Source of the DNA: Typhlomys cinereus
Lineage: Eukaryota > Chordata > Mammalia > Rodentia > Platacanthomyidae
NCBI GenBank assembly: GCA_023101885.1
Contig: JALPQD010000226.1
Location: 434,384 to 498,383, forward strand
Length of the DNA: 64,000 nt
Direction: 5' to 3'
Part shown: piece by piece, positions 25,605-37,060 of the stretch
How positions within the stretch are numbered: the stretch's first letter is position 1
Layout: the number at the start of each line of letters is the position of its first letter
Program-made: the position numbers and the translations under genes
The notes under the pieces: model-generated
The model's input: only the letters and a program-made list of their open reading frames with translations
Told to the model about the DNA's origin: nothing
Database searches by the model: none

Positions 25605-27450
25605 AATTTTTTCTTTGAATTTTTATTCTCCATTCTTTTATTTGTTAATGTTGCATACATGAATATAGTGAATTCATATTATTTTCAATTTTCACCCCTT
25701 AGCCTCAAATCCTATTCCTCGTTCTTTGCTCCTTACAATTCTTCATCTCCCCTAGCAGACTCCCTCTTATTTTCAAAGATTTTTATTTGTTCAGTCCATT
25801 GTGTTTCATCTAGCTTGTTTTTGGCAACATATTCCTGACATGCTTTAGCAAATAACATGGATAAGTGGGCATTCCATTGAGGAAAGCATTTGGTCTTCAT
25901 TAATCTCTCAGAGAGGTGTAGATCTTAAAATCTTTCTACTTTCATGGTAAGATATTGAGACAGATCCAATGTAATTCTTACATAAGTATACATATCTGTC
26001 ATGAAACCTTGTATATCACAACTCTGTCGTGTTCAAGAGATAATGTCTGGCCCAACACTGTCTTATTTTACGCTCTTATAATCTTGACCACCTCTTCAAA
26101 GATGCTCCCTGAGCCTTGGAGTGGAGAGCATCAGTGAGGTATACATATCATGTTTGGGGAAAAGCAATCTAAGATCATTTATTTTCTGCACTCTGGCTTT
26201 TCAGGAATAGACTTTTTCTGCTGTAGAAGATTGAGTGATGAGTGCTTTTCCAGCTTATGACTATAATAAGAGGCATTTACAAAGCAATTTGTTGTACTGT
26301 CTTCCTAGTTAAACATTCTATTTAGTCTGTTCTTTCCCTAGGAGTTGTCTTTCCCTTCCACATATTCTTGTTCTAGTTTACAGAACCAGGCATATGTTCC
26401 ATTCTGACAAGTGGACCTAAAATCAGACCATAAAACTGTTGGTTGTCTGCTTAATGTACAGGTCACTATTACATTAATGGTCACCTGTTGCCATAGTGAT
26501 TGTTATTGCAACTGGCAAATTTCAGAGATTGATGAGACCTTTGATTGCTTTTCTCCACTCTGGTGCTATATGAGCTATCCAGCAAGAAGGACGTTTCTTG
26601 ATCAGTTTCAACTGGTGTTTTTTTTCCCATGTGCTATGCTCCATTTGTGTTGCATCTTCATTATTAGTGTCTTACTGTCAGTTTCTGGAGGGCAACCAAG
26701 AGAAATGGTAAAAGCCTATATTGGGGTATCTTTGAGACCTCTCCGACCAACAACTTATCAAATAGTGTTCACATACCTATTATTTCTTTCATTGTTCATT
26801 TGCCTCTGGGTTCTGGGTGGAGCAGCCCAGAATATTTTTATTTTGTCCTATCTTCTTCTCTCTCTGTTTTGTGTATGGGGACTGTTCATTCTTGTAACTT
26901 AGAAAAATCCTAAAATGTTTTTGACATATTAATTTCATGGGAGGTATTTTATCTGGCTACTTCTTGTCTTCTTTTTTATTAGTCCCTCAGACCCTCCTAC
27001 AGCTTATTCTTTCATCTCCCCTAAATATTTTCTCCCATTGCTCCTTCCTAACTCTACCACCCAATCACAGGAATTTTTATCTACTAAATCGTCATCTTAA
27101 CCTTCCCTCCTCACCCTTCTGCTCAGTAATCCCTTTCAAATATTCTGACTCTTAACAGGAATTCCAAATCAACTATTTCAGTCAGTCAAATGGTCAATGG
27201 TAGCATCTGAATATAGAGAGAACATGCATTAGCAATTTTCTTTCTGTGTTTGAGATACCTCATTCAATACAATTTCCTGGGCTTTATCATTTACCAGCAA
27301 ATTCCATAATCTTATCCTTCCAGATGGCTGAATATCATTTCATCATGCATGGAGCACAGTTTCGTTACCCATTCCTCTGTTGGTGGGCATGTTGGCTGAT
27401 TTCATTTTCTTACTGTTGTGAATAAAGTTATGAAGAATAATCCTAATAAT
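25605..27450 (-). mobile_element. Old rodent L1 (Lx-like) 3' part, antisense
   Basis: At 27200-27440 the antisense of the L1 ORF2 C-terminus is visible: 'tgagatacctcattcaatac', 'ggctgaatatcatttcatca', 'ccattcctctgttggtggg', 'tactgttgtgaataaag'. From there towards lower coordinates the sequence follows the long 3' UTR of old rodent L1s: 'gggcattccattgaggaaag', 'cttcaaagatgctccctgag', 'aggaatagactttttctgct', 'ataagaggcatttacaaagc'. It is about 1.8 kb. The 163-codon plus-strand frame at 26411-26902 is antisense to this UTR and not a gene. The family name is from memory. Confidence 0.75.
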
Positions 27451-27707
27451 CAGGGACTGGTAAATGATATGTTCTAGAATTGTTCAATACTACTTAATAA
27501 AACATGGGACATTTACCTCTTTAATCACCTAATTTACCCACCTTGTTATTTATAACTGCTTATAGCATAACTAATGTGGACGCACACAGAACTCTAATTT
27601 AACAGGCATCATCAATACATGATCATTATGTTTATGTATATCCACATATTCTTGGTAGAGATTGTATATTACATGACTTTTATCATCTCATATTTTGCAA
27701 TTCATGC
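27451..27707. other. No recognisable feature
   Basis: AT-rich unique DNA between the L1 and a GA microsatellite. Confidence 0.4.
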
Positions 27708-27731
27708 TGAGAGAGAGATAGAGACAAAGAA

Positions 27732-27762
<31 letters not shown>
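27708..27762. repeat. (GA)n microsatellite, imperfect
   Basis: A GA tract interrupted by 'tagagacaaagaaa' and 'aaag'. It explains the Arg-Glu-Arg-rich predicted peptide across it. Confidence 0.95.
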
Positions 27763-28567
27763 ATGGAATTGTCTGAAGTAAATCTGTTTAATGTTGGCTT
27801 TCAGTATAACTCTAGGTCCTGTGGTCTTTTTGGAATGAATGCAGCATAGCTTCAGGCCTGTCAGCAGGAATGCAGCTGGTAAATTACCAACTCAGCTGTC
27901 CTCTCTGATGGATGTAGTGGTAATAATTTTGTAATTCTAACATCTTCTAATTTTCACCAAGTATGTCATATATGAATATATATGTATGTGTTTACATATG
28001 TATTTATGTATATATGTGCACACACACATAGATATCTGTTTAGAAGAGTCTGTGGACAAATTGAGTCAATATTCTAAAATAAAATGGGATTGCAATATGC
28101 TTTATAACTTTTATTATTTCTTTTACATTCAAATTTTTAAATTACATGATTTCAAATGAATGCCAAAATGAAGAATTAGGACAAACTAAATCAGATAGGT
28201 GTTTTAATATAATAAAGTCTCATTTTATGTCCTTAAAAGTTTATTAAATTTATGAATTATGATTATTCACATACTTCTCTTAATTTTGATATTCAAGGAC
28301 ATTTCTTGAAACAAAACAACAAGTTCATTTCAGAGCTATGAAATGAATCATTAATAAGCCTTAAAATACATATATTTCTTTGCAAAGTAGTAAAAGAAAT
28401 GTGCAGCAATTCGATAATGTAATCAACACATGAGGAAGCATACTTGACACTATTAGGCTCCCTCTTCTTATTCATAGTACTTCTTCAAGTGCTCTTTTAT
28501 AGTAATGGAGAAATAATCTTCAATTATCTCAATGTTTGGTGTTTTTTATATGAAAGCTGTAAGAAAT
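27763..28567. other. AT-rich DNA with a TA/TG-rich tract
   Basis: 27965-28035 is an alternating TA/TG/CA low-complexity tract. The rest is AT-rich and unassigned. Confidence 0.45.
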
Positions 28568-28886
28568 AATTTCTACATTTAATTTTTTATTATTTATTAT
28601 TTATTCAATTGTGTGTGTATGCATGTGTGCACGTGTGTGTATGTATGTGTGTGTGTGTAGAACCATGAACGAATTCGGGAACCACCATGGACCACCTCCA
28701 CCTCCTCCTTGTTTATTCTGCCCTGGGATTCACAGGCTCTGCCCTACCAGGACCAGAAACACAGGCCGCCCCTGCTTCCATCTGGCGTCTATACGTGGGG
28801 TCTAGGATCCAAACTCGGTACCTTCTGCCTGCAAGGCAGAGGCTTAACCCCTGAGCCACCTCTCCAGCCCCAATTTCTAAATTTAA
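28568..28886 (-). mobile_element. Young B2-superfamily SINE, copy A
   Basis: The element spans 28583-28871, antisense. Its head at the right end reads, in reverse, GGGGCTGGAGAGGTGGCTCA, followed by a B-box-like region and a TG/CA-rich tail with AATAAA-like ends. The target duplication is 'aatttctacatttaa' (28568-28582) against 'aatttctaaatttaa' (28872-28886), 15 bp with one mismatch. The short frames predicted across it are non-coding. Confidence 0.93.
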
Positions 28887-29730
28887 ATGAAGGAAAACTC
28901 TCACTGCATATGGATAGCTTGAGATCCTCCCATAGAGCATCTCTATCTTAAAGCAAAGTCAAATTTCTAGAAAGAAGGAATGATCCATAGAGGGAGATTC
29001 GCAGCAGTTGAATGGGGGAATGGAGTATTTGCCTCCTTTACAATTTCAGGTGAGTAACATGGCCTAAAAGGAAGAATAAAAGGGATGTTGGCTTATTAAA
29101 GAAATAAAATGCAAAAGCACCTTCCAGATCAGCTTCAGAAGCAGGGAGCAGGACATTTCTTAAAGGGCTGATGGTGAGAGAGAAATCCCAACAAATTCTT
29201 TGAGTTCAGATATTGGTGATCCCAAACGTGTTATTTCCTGAATCTCACAAATTTGCAGCCCACTGAGATATGCAACCTAAAATTTACATTTTAGCCTTAT
29301 TTGGATGGTTCATCTTTCAATGAACATTCAGAATTCAGTAACCAGGGGATTTTTTTTTTTTTTGAAAAATGAACTAATATATGAATTTGAGTTGCTCTGG
29401 ATATCCGTGGAATCTGCATATTTCTATTTCTGGATACTCAATAGGCACTGTATAACTGATCTCATGAAGGTGGTTTATCTCCTTGGAGTGACTCAGAGCT
29501 GAGCACTCTGAACTCTAGTGCTTTTCACATGGCAGACAGGTGGCTGTGTGAAAAAAGGACACTATACACATGAACCAGAAGAAGGTGTTTTTCCCTTGAG
29601 AACAAGTTGTGGCTAACATCACACAGATTTGAATCAGTGCCAGGACTGAAGGCGCATGACCCTACTGTTCCTGCTGTCCCTCACTCCTCTTCTGTGGTCA
29701 GCAACTTGCTACTGAATTGCCACTGCTAGT
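28887..29730. other. Unique DNA
   Basis: No gene recognised. Contains a T-run at 29350-29363. Otherwise moderately AT-rich. Confidence 0.4.
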
Positions 29731-30020
29731 AACAAACTGCTTTAATTTTTTTTAATATTTTTTATTTCATTTTTGTTCAATTGTGCCTGTGTATGTATGT
29801 GTGTGTAGAACCACGGACGAATTCGGGAACCACCATGGACTGCCTCCACCTCCTCGTTTACTCTGCCCTGGGATTCACAGGCTCCGCCCTACCAGGACCA
29901 GAAACGCAGGCCGCCCCCGCTTCCACACGGTCTATACGTGGGGTATAGGATCCGAACTCATGATCTTTAGGCAGAGGCTTAACCTCTGAGCCACCTCTCC
30001 AGCCCCAACAAACTGCTTTA
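29731..30020 (-). mobile_element. Young B2-superfamily SINE, copy B
   Basis: The element spans 29745-30006, antisense, with a perfect 14-bp target duplication 'aacaaactgcttta' at 29731-29744 and 30007-30020. The body matches copy A except for a shorter microsatellite tail and a small deletion in the head region near 29960-29972. An intact duplication indicates a recent insertion. Confidence 0.95.
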
Positions 30021-30109
30021 GAACTAACTGCTTTAGAAGTGGGCCTTTGGACAAAACATATCTCTGAAGAATTATATAATAAATGCATGCTTTTAACAAA
30101 CTTGTAGGG

Positions 30110-30195
30110 ATGTTTGGGACCTGGGAACTGAACTCAGATCTTTTTGCTGGGGAGGGAAAGACTTTAACTGCTGATCCGTCTTTCTAGCCATACTC
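30110..30195 (-). mobile_element. Head fragment of an older tRNA-derived SINE (B2/B3-like)
   Basis: In reverse it reads 'tggctagaaagacggatcag', 'cagttaaagtcttt' and 'gatctgagttcagttccc', an A-box/B-box head of the B2/B3 type. No body follows. Confidence 0.6.
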
Positions 30196-30199
30196 GGCT

Positions 30200-31462
30200 C
30201 CTTCTCTAACCATGAAGTAAGAACACCAAATTATATTAAAAGTTCTCCCCACTGGGTTAGCAACAAATTTCTCAGTGGATATCCAATAGAACAGCATGGA
30301 TTTGAATGATGCATTCCAAGTTCTGTCTGTATAATATTTGCCAACTGACAATACTATACCTAGCAAAGCTAACCTTCAGAAAGAAAAGAAAATAAACACT
30401 TTACAAGAGAAGAAAACTTGAGAGTTCATGAGCACCTGGTCATCTACAGTAAAAGACAAAAAGCCACCAGGATAACAAAATGTGAGTTGTCAGCTATGAT
30501 AAAAGCAATGGAAACATGTAAGAGAAATACAAAACACACAGCCAGCAATAACAAAGGGAAACAAGACAATGTAAAGAACATTGAATGCCGTAGAAAGAAT
30601 AACAAAAAATGGCATCATAACACTGATTCTGCTAATCATAAAGTAATAAAAATGTTCTCCCTAATTAAAATATATTATCTGAGGGAATAGACTTTAAAAA
30701 TAACTCTGATTCTTCAAAAAAATCTATTATTATAATCTATTATTATACAAATAAGAATGAAGTGATCAAGGAATAAATTTGACAAGATTATGTAATGTTT
30801 GCAAGGATGTTTGCACCAAATTTTGGAGCAATTCATTTTATAAAAAAAAATTTCCAAATACAATAATACTGATAGATATCAATGAACACTTTCATCAATG
30901 GAAACATCATGCAAACAAAAAGAATGTAAGAGTTAAGTTATACTATAAACAAATGGACTTAATGTACAGATAATTTTCATGCAACAAATGCACAACACAC
31001 ATTTTTATTCATCAGCACATAGTAATTTCTGTAGAAGAGACCATATACTAGAATATAAAGCCAATTTTAAATTAAAATATTGTCCAAACCATCTCTTTTC
31101 TGAGAACAGTGGGATAAAATTCAAAGCAGCAAAAGAGATGTTGGAAGTGACATAGACTATAAGTTATAGAAAGATTGCTGTAACATACCACTAAATAAAA
31201 ACTAAGCCATTGGAGAAATCAAAAGAGAGATGAGCAAGTTTGTAAAACAAATAAATTAGAAATTTGGCAAACCAAAATTTGTGGAATACAGAAGCTTAGA
31301 TATGAATGTCTACGCTGTAAAATTAGTGAAACAAATTTTAAATAAACTGCCTAATAATTCACCTAAAGACCAAAAAGCCAGGAACAAGCCAAAACCATAA
31401 TTACTAGAAGAAAAACAATAATACATATCAAAACCAAAAAAGGAACAGGGAAATGAAAAGAA
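30200..31462 (+). mobile_element. Ancient L1M, 5' portion (inter-ORF region to ORF2 endonuclease end)
   Basis: Motifs follow L1M order: 'gacaatactatacctagcaa', 'agctaaccttcagaaagaa' (inter-ORF), 'aaatggacttaatgtacag', 'attcatcagcacatagtaat', 'gaccatatactagaatata' (C-terminal part of the endonuclease domain), then 'caaaatttgtggaataca' and 'aaattttaaataaactgcc'. All frames are broken. The element resumes after the B4 SINE at about 31815, but the reverse-transcriptase core is missing. Confidence 0.8.
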
Positions 31463-31749
31463 TACTAAGTGTAGGGTGATAACTCAGTTGGTAAGAACAT
31501 TTATAGCATAAGTATGAGATCTGAATTCAAGTCTTGGGCAGATGTGTTAAAAAACAGGCATGGCTGTGAATGCCTGTAACCTAATATTGGAAATGGAGTC
31601 CAGAGGATTCTAAGAGTTTGCTTGCTCCCAGCTTAGCTAAAACAGCCAGATCCTGATTCAATGAAACACCTTATATTAATGCAGAATAAGGAGAGTGGTA
31701 GAAGTAAACTCCCATTGTCCTTCTCTGGCTTCTACGTACATGTACATGC

Positions 31750-31790
<41 letters not shown>

Positions 31791-31801
31791 AAACACACAT
31801 T
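31463..31801 (+). mobile_element. B4-like composite SINE (ID head, B1 middle, CA tail) inside L1M
   Basis: Head 'gtagggtgataactcagttg' with B-box-like 'gatctgaattcaagtctt' (ID-like). B1-like centre 'caggcatggctgtgaatgcc'. Then 'tcccattgtccttctctggc', and a tail of pure (CA)n at 31753-31784. No clear target duplication was found, consistent with age. Confidence 0.8.
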
Positions 31802-31814
31802 CCACTATTGCCTA

Positions 31815-33175
31815 TAATAATATACAGATTATTTTATAGACCTCACAAAAATACTAATGATATCTTCACATAAATGTACAACAATCCTAAAATTCATATA
31901 GAAATATATAAGCCCCCAAATTACAAAGTAATCTTGAGGAAAGAATGTTAGAGATATCTTAATATGTAATTTTAAGACATAATACAGGCAACAATAACCA
32001 AGAAAAAGCCTGAAGTTTTCTTGTGATCCATCACATAGACTCACGGAACAGAACAGTCTTAGCAGCATGCTTACATATCTATAGACAACAAATACATATC
32101 TATTGTCAACAAAGGTGACTCAGATACACACTCTTCAAATGATAGACTCTTAGAAACTCTGATACACTCTAAGAAAGAGGAAAATTTATTCTTTATGTAT
32201 CACATTGTAGAAAAAAATGAACACATCTAACTTAGGTACTTAACTCTGAAACTATCATAATAAAGGCATTTGTGAAAGGCACAAGCTAAACTTTTCTAAA
32301 TGGAAACAACAAGGCACAGAAAGCAAGAGCAAAACTTGACAAATGGAATCACATCAAAAAAACATGTTCTTTGCAGGAAAGGAATCAAGCAACAAAGTGA
32401 AGACAAAACCCCATGAAGTTAAAATATTTGGCAACTGTTCCTCTGCCTGGGGAGTCAAACACAAAGGAATTAAAAAAATAGCAATTAAAGTTTTCAGTCT
32501 AATATGGGTTGAATACTTCTTGCAAAAGAAGAAATAAAAACCAAATATATAAAGAATATATGAAGATGTAAATCAAAACTGTAATTAGATTTGTTTCATA
32601 CTAGTTAGAATGACTGTTACAGAAAATGTTAGTGATAATGGAGATAAAATCCTGCTCTAGTTGCACTGTGACCAGGAATATAAATTTGTATAGTTGCTAT
32701 ACAGAAAAGTATGGATAATCTCTCAAAATAGTAAAAATAGTTTTATGATACAATCCAGCCATGCTGCACATATTTTCAAGAAACTGAAGTCAACTCAACA
32801 AAATATTATTGTATCTCTATTCACAATAGTTAAGTAATAGAATCTGACTTTGTCTGTCAGTATATGATATGACTGGGTAAAGAGACACGACTAGGTAAAG
32901 AAAATATGGTAAATATAAAAAATGGTTTATTATAACATAAAGAAGCAAAACTAATGGAACTGATAGATTATTTTTAGTCAAACAAAGAATGCATGCCATC
33001 TTTCATATGTGGAAACTAAAAATTGTCAGCTGTAATATAGATTATTTATTATTAAAGATTGTGAAATTGTGTGTGGAAGAATAAAATGTAAAATCGTGGT
33101 TGACTAATGAATGATGGAAACCCTATTCTTGTGCGTAATTAGCATGAGTTAATAGAAAAAGGAATTGAGATTTAC
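31815..33175 (+). mobile_element. Ancient L1M, 3' portion (ORF2 C-terminal region and start of 3' UTR)
   Basis: Resumes with 'acaatcctaaaattcatat', then 'acagactcacggaacag'-type sequence (about 32035), 'ggcacaagctaaac', 'aatggaatcacatcaaaaaa', 'aacaaagtgaagacaaaacc', 'gttagaatgactgttacag', 'tatctctattcacaatagtt' and 'ttcatatgtggaaactaaaa'. This order is ORF2 downstream of the RT core through the C-terminus. The open frame at 32343-32537 is a remnant in this region. Confidence 0.8.
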
Positions 33176-34940
33176 CTGTATTTATTGATTATTTTATTAT
33201 TTCCAATAGTTGCTCTTGAATTCACATTAAGTAATGTATTTGAATCTAGACAATGTCTTCTTTTTAATAAGTAACCTCCCACTTTGCAGAAAATGGGTGT
33301 GCTATACACATCATTAGAAAAGAGTTACATGGTCAGAAGAAGGATATTTTTACTAGAGACTTAATGGTAGGCTTATAATTGTAGATCAACAAATCAACAG
33401 AGAATGCTGACTATCACTCTCATAAAGACACAGAAGTATTTTCTAGTCTCTTGACCTGTTTCTGTGAGAATGAGCCAAGGGCCAAGTGAGGAATTCCCAG
33501 GGCCTGATTCTTAAGAAGCTCAGCAGCTTCCAATTCACTCTCTTGGAATCCAGAAACAAAGCAAATAAGCTCTGGCAAGATTAGTGAGCAACAAGATAGA
33601 AAGAAAAAGGAGTGCAGGGAGAAAGTCAGAAAGAAAGAAAAAGACAGAGGAATCCAAGTAGATAACAGACATTCCAGCCATCACAGTGCTATGAGTAGGA
33701 ATGATATCACCTTGAACATAGTGTTCAACATTCTTTCAGATAAAGATAATGAATTAAGGGCAAGTTTATAGCCTCAACCAACACAATGAGCTATGAAATT
33801 GTCCAACTAAGTCACTTAAATTAATCAGGCATAATGTTGGGATATAATAAATATCATTCTAAAACACTAGCTTCATAAATATTACAGGAATCTGCAACAG
33901 CTATAATATTCTCAAGTATAATAATTTGAAACAAATAACTTTAATATACAAAAAGGAAGAGTTGGAAATGATTATTCCCAGGGCTTGTTGATGAGTCAGT
34001 GTAGCAGAACTTTTAAGCTGGACATCTCAAGTAAAACTATTACCAGGAAGACGTATGACCAGGAAGTATTACCAGGAAGAAGTAGGGAACACTCAAGCTT
34101 GAGATTTCCTTTTCTTGAAGATAGATGCCAAGGACATTCCTCAAAGTCTCATTTGTAGTATGTTTCCTATGCCAGCATAGATGTAAACTGACATCTGTTG
34201 ACTGCCCCCTCCCCCAAGGGGCAGGGTTGGATCTTTTACTCAAATGAGGATCAAGGGAACAGAGTTTTGTTTTTTTTTTTGTTTTTTTTTTTAACATATT
34301 CCTTCCTGTTCTTTAGAAGCCATCTGGACATTAATTATCACATCTAAAGGATGGGCACTGAGCCCATTGTAATTATATCACCACATTCCTGACCTATCAG
34401 CAGCCTATTCTTTCCCCATAATGAAGGGATCATTAGGGCATATTAACATGTCTAAGGATTGGCAGTGTTGTGTTGTTGGTGGTGGTCCCAACTATTGTTG
34501 ACCTTTCACCTGTAGTTTGTCTGCCACTATTGACATCATCCCTCTATGCAGTGAGCAAACATCATCTCCTGTTTCATGATATATAAGACATTAGATTACA
34601 TAATATACTTGATTTGGTTTCAGCTTTTCCAAGATCCTATCTTAATCTGGCCTGAGTCAATCCCTGCTGATCCCATCCTGGTACCTGTCAGTCTAGTGAG
34701 GTAAGCATTCAAGTCAGGGAAGTTTGCAACTATGATGCACAGAAACTGTCTCTATCTTTAAGTATCAAAATAAATTTCAATTAGCATTCTCAAAACTTTT
34801 TCATAGCTATTTCTCTCATTAAGCTGAAGCTGGGTATTTGGAAAAGGTAGTGAGAGACTCCTGACAAAATTTAAGACTTTTATCCTTATAATCATAGTTG
34901 CTCAGTCAAAGTCCATCTTAGATCAGACAAAAATCTAGTC
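33176..34940. other. Unique DNA with small local repeats
   Basis: No gene recognised. 33590-33655 is purine-rich. A short tandem repeat of 'attaccaggaag' occurs at 34039-34050 and 34068-34079. A T-rich tract with two G interruptions lies at about 34265-34292, possibly the antisense A-tail of an unrecognised retroposon. Confidence 0.4.
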
Positions 34941-35043
34941 AATGTTAGCCTGGCATGATGGTAGACTTCTTAATCCAACACTCAGAGACAGGTAGTAGGA
35001 GGGTCTTAATTTCAAAAACAGGCTCAGCTTCCTAGTGAACTTA
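34941..35043 (+). mobile_element. B1-like SINE, 5' half
   Basis: 'gttagcctggcatgatggta', 'cttcttaatccaacactcag' and 'agacaggtagtaggaggg' match the left part of B1. The copy stops just before the LTR at 35048, so its right half is missing or was lost before the LTR inserted. Confidence 0.65.
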
Positions 35044-35631
35044 ATACTGTTGCAGGAACAGGACTGTCCCAATGTTGTAGGGTTCTTGTGTTCTGGAGTC
35101 AAAGATTGAAACCGGAACACAGTGTAGAGGATTAAGGTAGAGTTTATTAGAGGAGAGAAAAGTTGGAACTCATGGACTCCAGATGTGGAGTGCCATGAGG
35201 GGCTAAGATGTCGTGGAGAACTAATGGTGCCTAGCCATGGAATCCATGAGGAGCAAGAAGCAAGGAACGGACTCATGGGACTAGAGTGCCATGAGGGGCT
35301 AAGGCGCCAAGGCCAGGTATATTTATACACCCAGACAAGCCTGGAAAACTGGCTTTTTCCCATTGGTTAATTCCCATTGGAGCCCAACCCAGTTTCTCTT
35401 GGGCCCATGTGGGCTAGAGGTCAAGTCCTTTGATAAGGAGAGCTCATTTCCATAATCCCTTCTTAGAGAAGTTGGCCATCTTATCTCTGGGAGAATTGGA
35501 GTCAGTTTCTCAGCAGGAGTGTTCCTTGAGGGTGAGTCCAGCCATGGGGGATGGCCTTTAGGAATTCCAAAGACCTACAAAGACCTTGAGAGACCCATCC
35601 CAGCATGGCTACTCTAGTCCTGCCTCAATAC
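35044..35631 (-). mobile_element. Solo LTR of an endogenous retrovirus (class I-like), antisense
   Basis: The element is 35048-35627 (580 bp). Read on the minus strand it begins TGAGGCAGGACTAG and ends CCTGTTCCTGCAACA, giving TG...CA ends. It is flanked by the 4-bp direct repeat ATAC (35044-35047 and 35628-35631). Minus-strand signals in correct order: two CCAAT boxes (35362-35366, 35376-35380), TATA-like GTATAAATATACC (about 35317-35330) and AATAAA (35143-35148). A 4-bp duplication is typical of ERV1 elements. No internal region flanks it, so LTR-LTR recombination is inferred. The open frames at 34935-35363 and 35185-35370 cross it and are not genes. Confidence 0.85.
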
Positions 35632-35639
35632 CAGTCTAA

Positions 35640-36010
35640 ATTACATGAGACTACATAATTTTATGTTGCTGCAAAAAAAATACTCCGCCTAAACCATCTT
35701 GGGTGAGAAAAGTTTACTGACATACATTCCAACATTATAGTCCATCATGGAAGGAAGTCACATCAGCACGAATCAAGGAAACTGGTCATGTCACAACCAC
35801 AGTAAGAACAGAGAGCAATCCACTGCTTCCTCTGTGCCTAAAGCGACTAGTCTCTCTTTTCCTTTCCCACTTTGGCCTCTTTCTAATCCATGACACTTCA
35901 ATATATTGTCCAAATGTGTAACAAGAAAAGTGAAAGCATGTTATTATCAAACCCACCAAAGGTTTCTAAATTGACCTCATGACCTAATTCAATTTGTAAG
36001 ACACTTTATA
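35640..36010 (-). mobile_element. LTR-like or TIR-like rodent element, copy 4 (antisense)
   Basis: 'atgttgctgcaaaaaaaata', 'gggtgagaaaagtttactga' and 'atagtccatcatggaaggaa' match the reverse of the copy 1 layout. The far end becomes hard to follow beyond about 35900 ('aattgacctcatgacctaat'). Confidence 0.6.
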
Positions 36011-36274
36011 ATTTAATGCTTTCTCCATGTCCAACTCAACTTTTGTCAACCTATATTTTTATTCATTATGTTTCTACTAACTTGTGGTTTCTCAGGTCTG
36101 CTGTCAGTCTCAGCATTATCTAAGAACTTATTAGAAGAAAAAGTTTTCTAGTTCTCTGAAACATGTGATCAGAAAAACTCCGCATAAGTCTCAAGAATGA
36201 AAAGTACCTACCCTAAAATTTAAACATAAACACATTCTATGCACTCACTAGAAATCAAAAGTAAGGAAAGAAAC

Positions 36275-36421
36275 CATGAAATAGCATAGTGACTCAAGTA
36301 TCTACTCCCAGAATTCTGAGTCAGAGACAGGAAGATCACCAATTGGGAGAAAACATGAGCTACATACTGAACTTCTGCACTGCAGAATGAGACTGTCTCA
36401 AGAAAAAAAAAAAAAAAAAAA
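36275..36421 (+). mobile_element. B1-like SINE with A-tail
   Basis: 'aatagcatagtgactcaagt', 'tactcccagaattctgagtc', 'agagacaggaagatcacca', 'gagactgtctcaag', then a pure A run at about 36402-36420. B1 order is kept with moderate divergence. Confidence 0.8.
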
Positions 36422-36429
36422 GAAATCCA

Positions 36430-37060
36430 TGGAAAATTTGGCTAGAATGGCAAAGAAAAAAAATTTCAACATCAGTAATGAAGGGGCATATGACTACAAT
36501 AAATATAGATATGTATTTAAAGAGATACATGTACAAAATTCAAAGAGAAGAGTGCTAACATTTGTATGGAAAACTATGCCAGTACAAATAATTACTCTGT
36601 CTCTCTCCCTCTCTCTCTCTCCAGTTCTCTCTCTCTCTATCTCTCTACCTCAGCAATCAACCATTACAACATTTGAAGTTATAGTTAAACACATGTCAAC
36701 AACATTATTAAAACTCCAGGCTCATATTTCATCTCTGGAAAATTCTAACAAATGTTTTAAGAAGATAATTGCCAATTTGATTCAAACTCTTCCAGAAAAT
36801 TAAGAGACAACATACCCCACCTTAACTAATGAGGTAAAAATTAACTAATAAAACTTTTGACAAACATGCAAAATAAAAACCTAGAAAATAGTAAATCATA
36901 AGTGAAACTATTTAAGAAAAGTAATTACATGATGGTAATGTCAAAAAAAAAAAAAAAAGCAGGGCAGCCTATTGTAAAATCAAAGAATTTACTCATTTCA
37001 ATAGATAAAAGAGCAAAATCATGGCTTATTTCATCCAGTGAAGAAAATGCATTCTTCAGG
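36430..37060 (+). mobile_element. Ancient L1 ORF2 (reverse-transcriptase region) relic
   Basis: 36735-36800 ('ggaaaattctaacaaatg', 'taagaagataattgccaatt', 'caaactcttccagaaaatt') matches the L1 ORF2 stretch that encodes the start of the RT region. 36990-37010 ('tttactcatttcaatagat') resembles a segment further into RT. Much of the sequence between is unrecognisable, and an A-run sits at 36943-36957. The 138-codon frame at 36387-36803 is made of a B1 tail, a CT microsatellite and this relic. Confidence 0.5.
36598..36648. repeat. (CT)n microsatellite, imperfect
   Basis: A CT tract interrupted by 'ccagtt' and 'at'. It gives the Leu-Ser repeat in the predicted peptide across it. Confidence 0.93.

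Noticed and set aside
26411..26902. 163-codon plus-strand open frame, the longest in the window, with hydrophobic segments resembling a membrane protein
   Set aside because: It lies wholly within the antisense of an old rodent L1 3' UTR. Its Leu/Phe/Cys-rich composition comes from T-rich DNA and it has no recognisable family.
34935..35363. 142-codon minus-strand open frame
   Set aside because: It runs through a B1 fragment and the solo LTR. LTR landmarks explain the sequence better than a gene.
36387..36803. 138-codon plus-strand open frame
   Set aside because: It is assembled from a B1 A-tail (poly-Lys), a CT microsatellite (Leu-Ser repeat) and a decayed L1 ORF2 relic.
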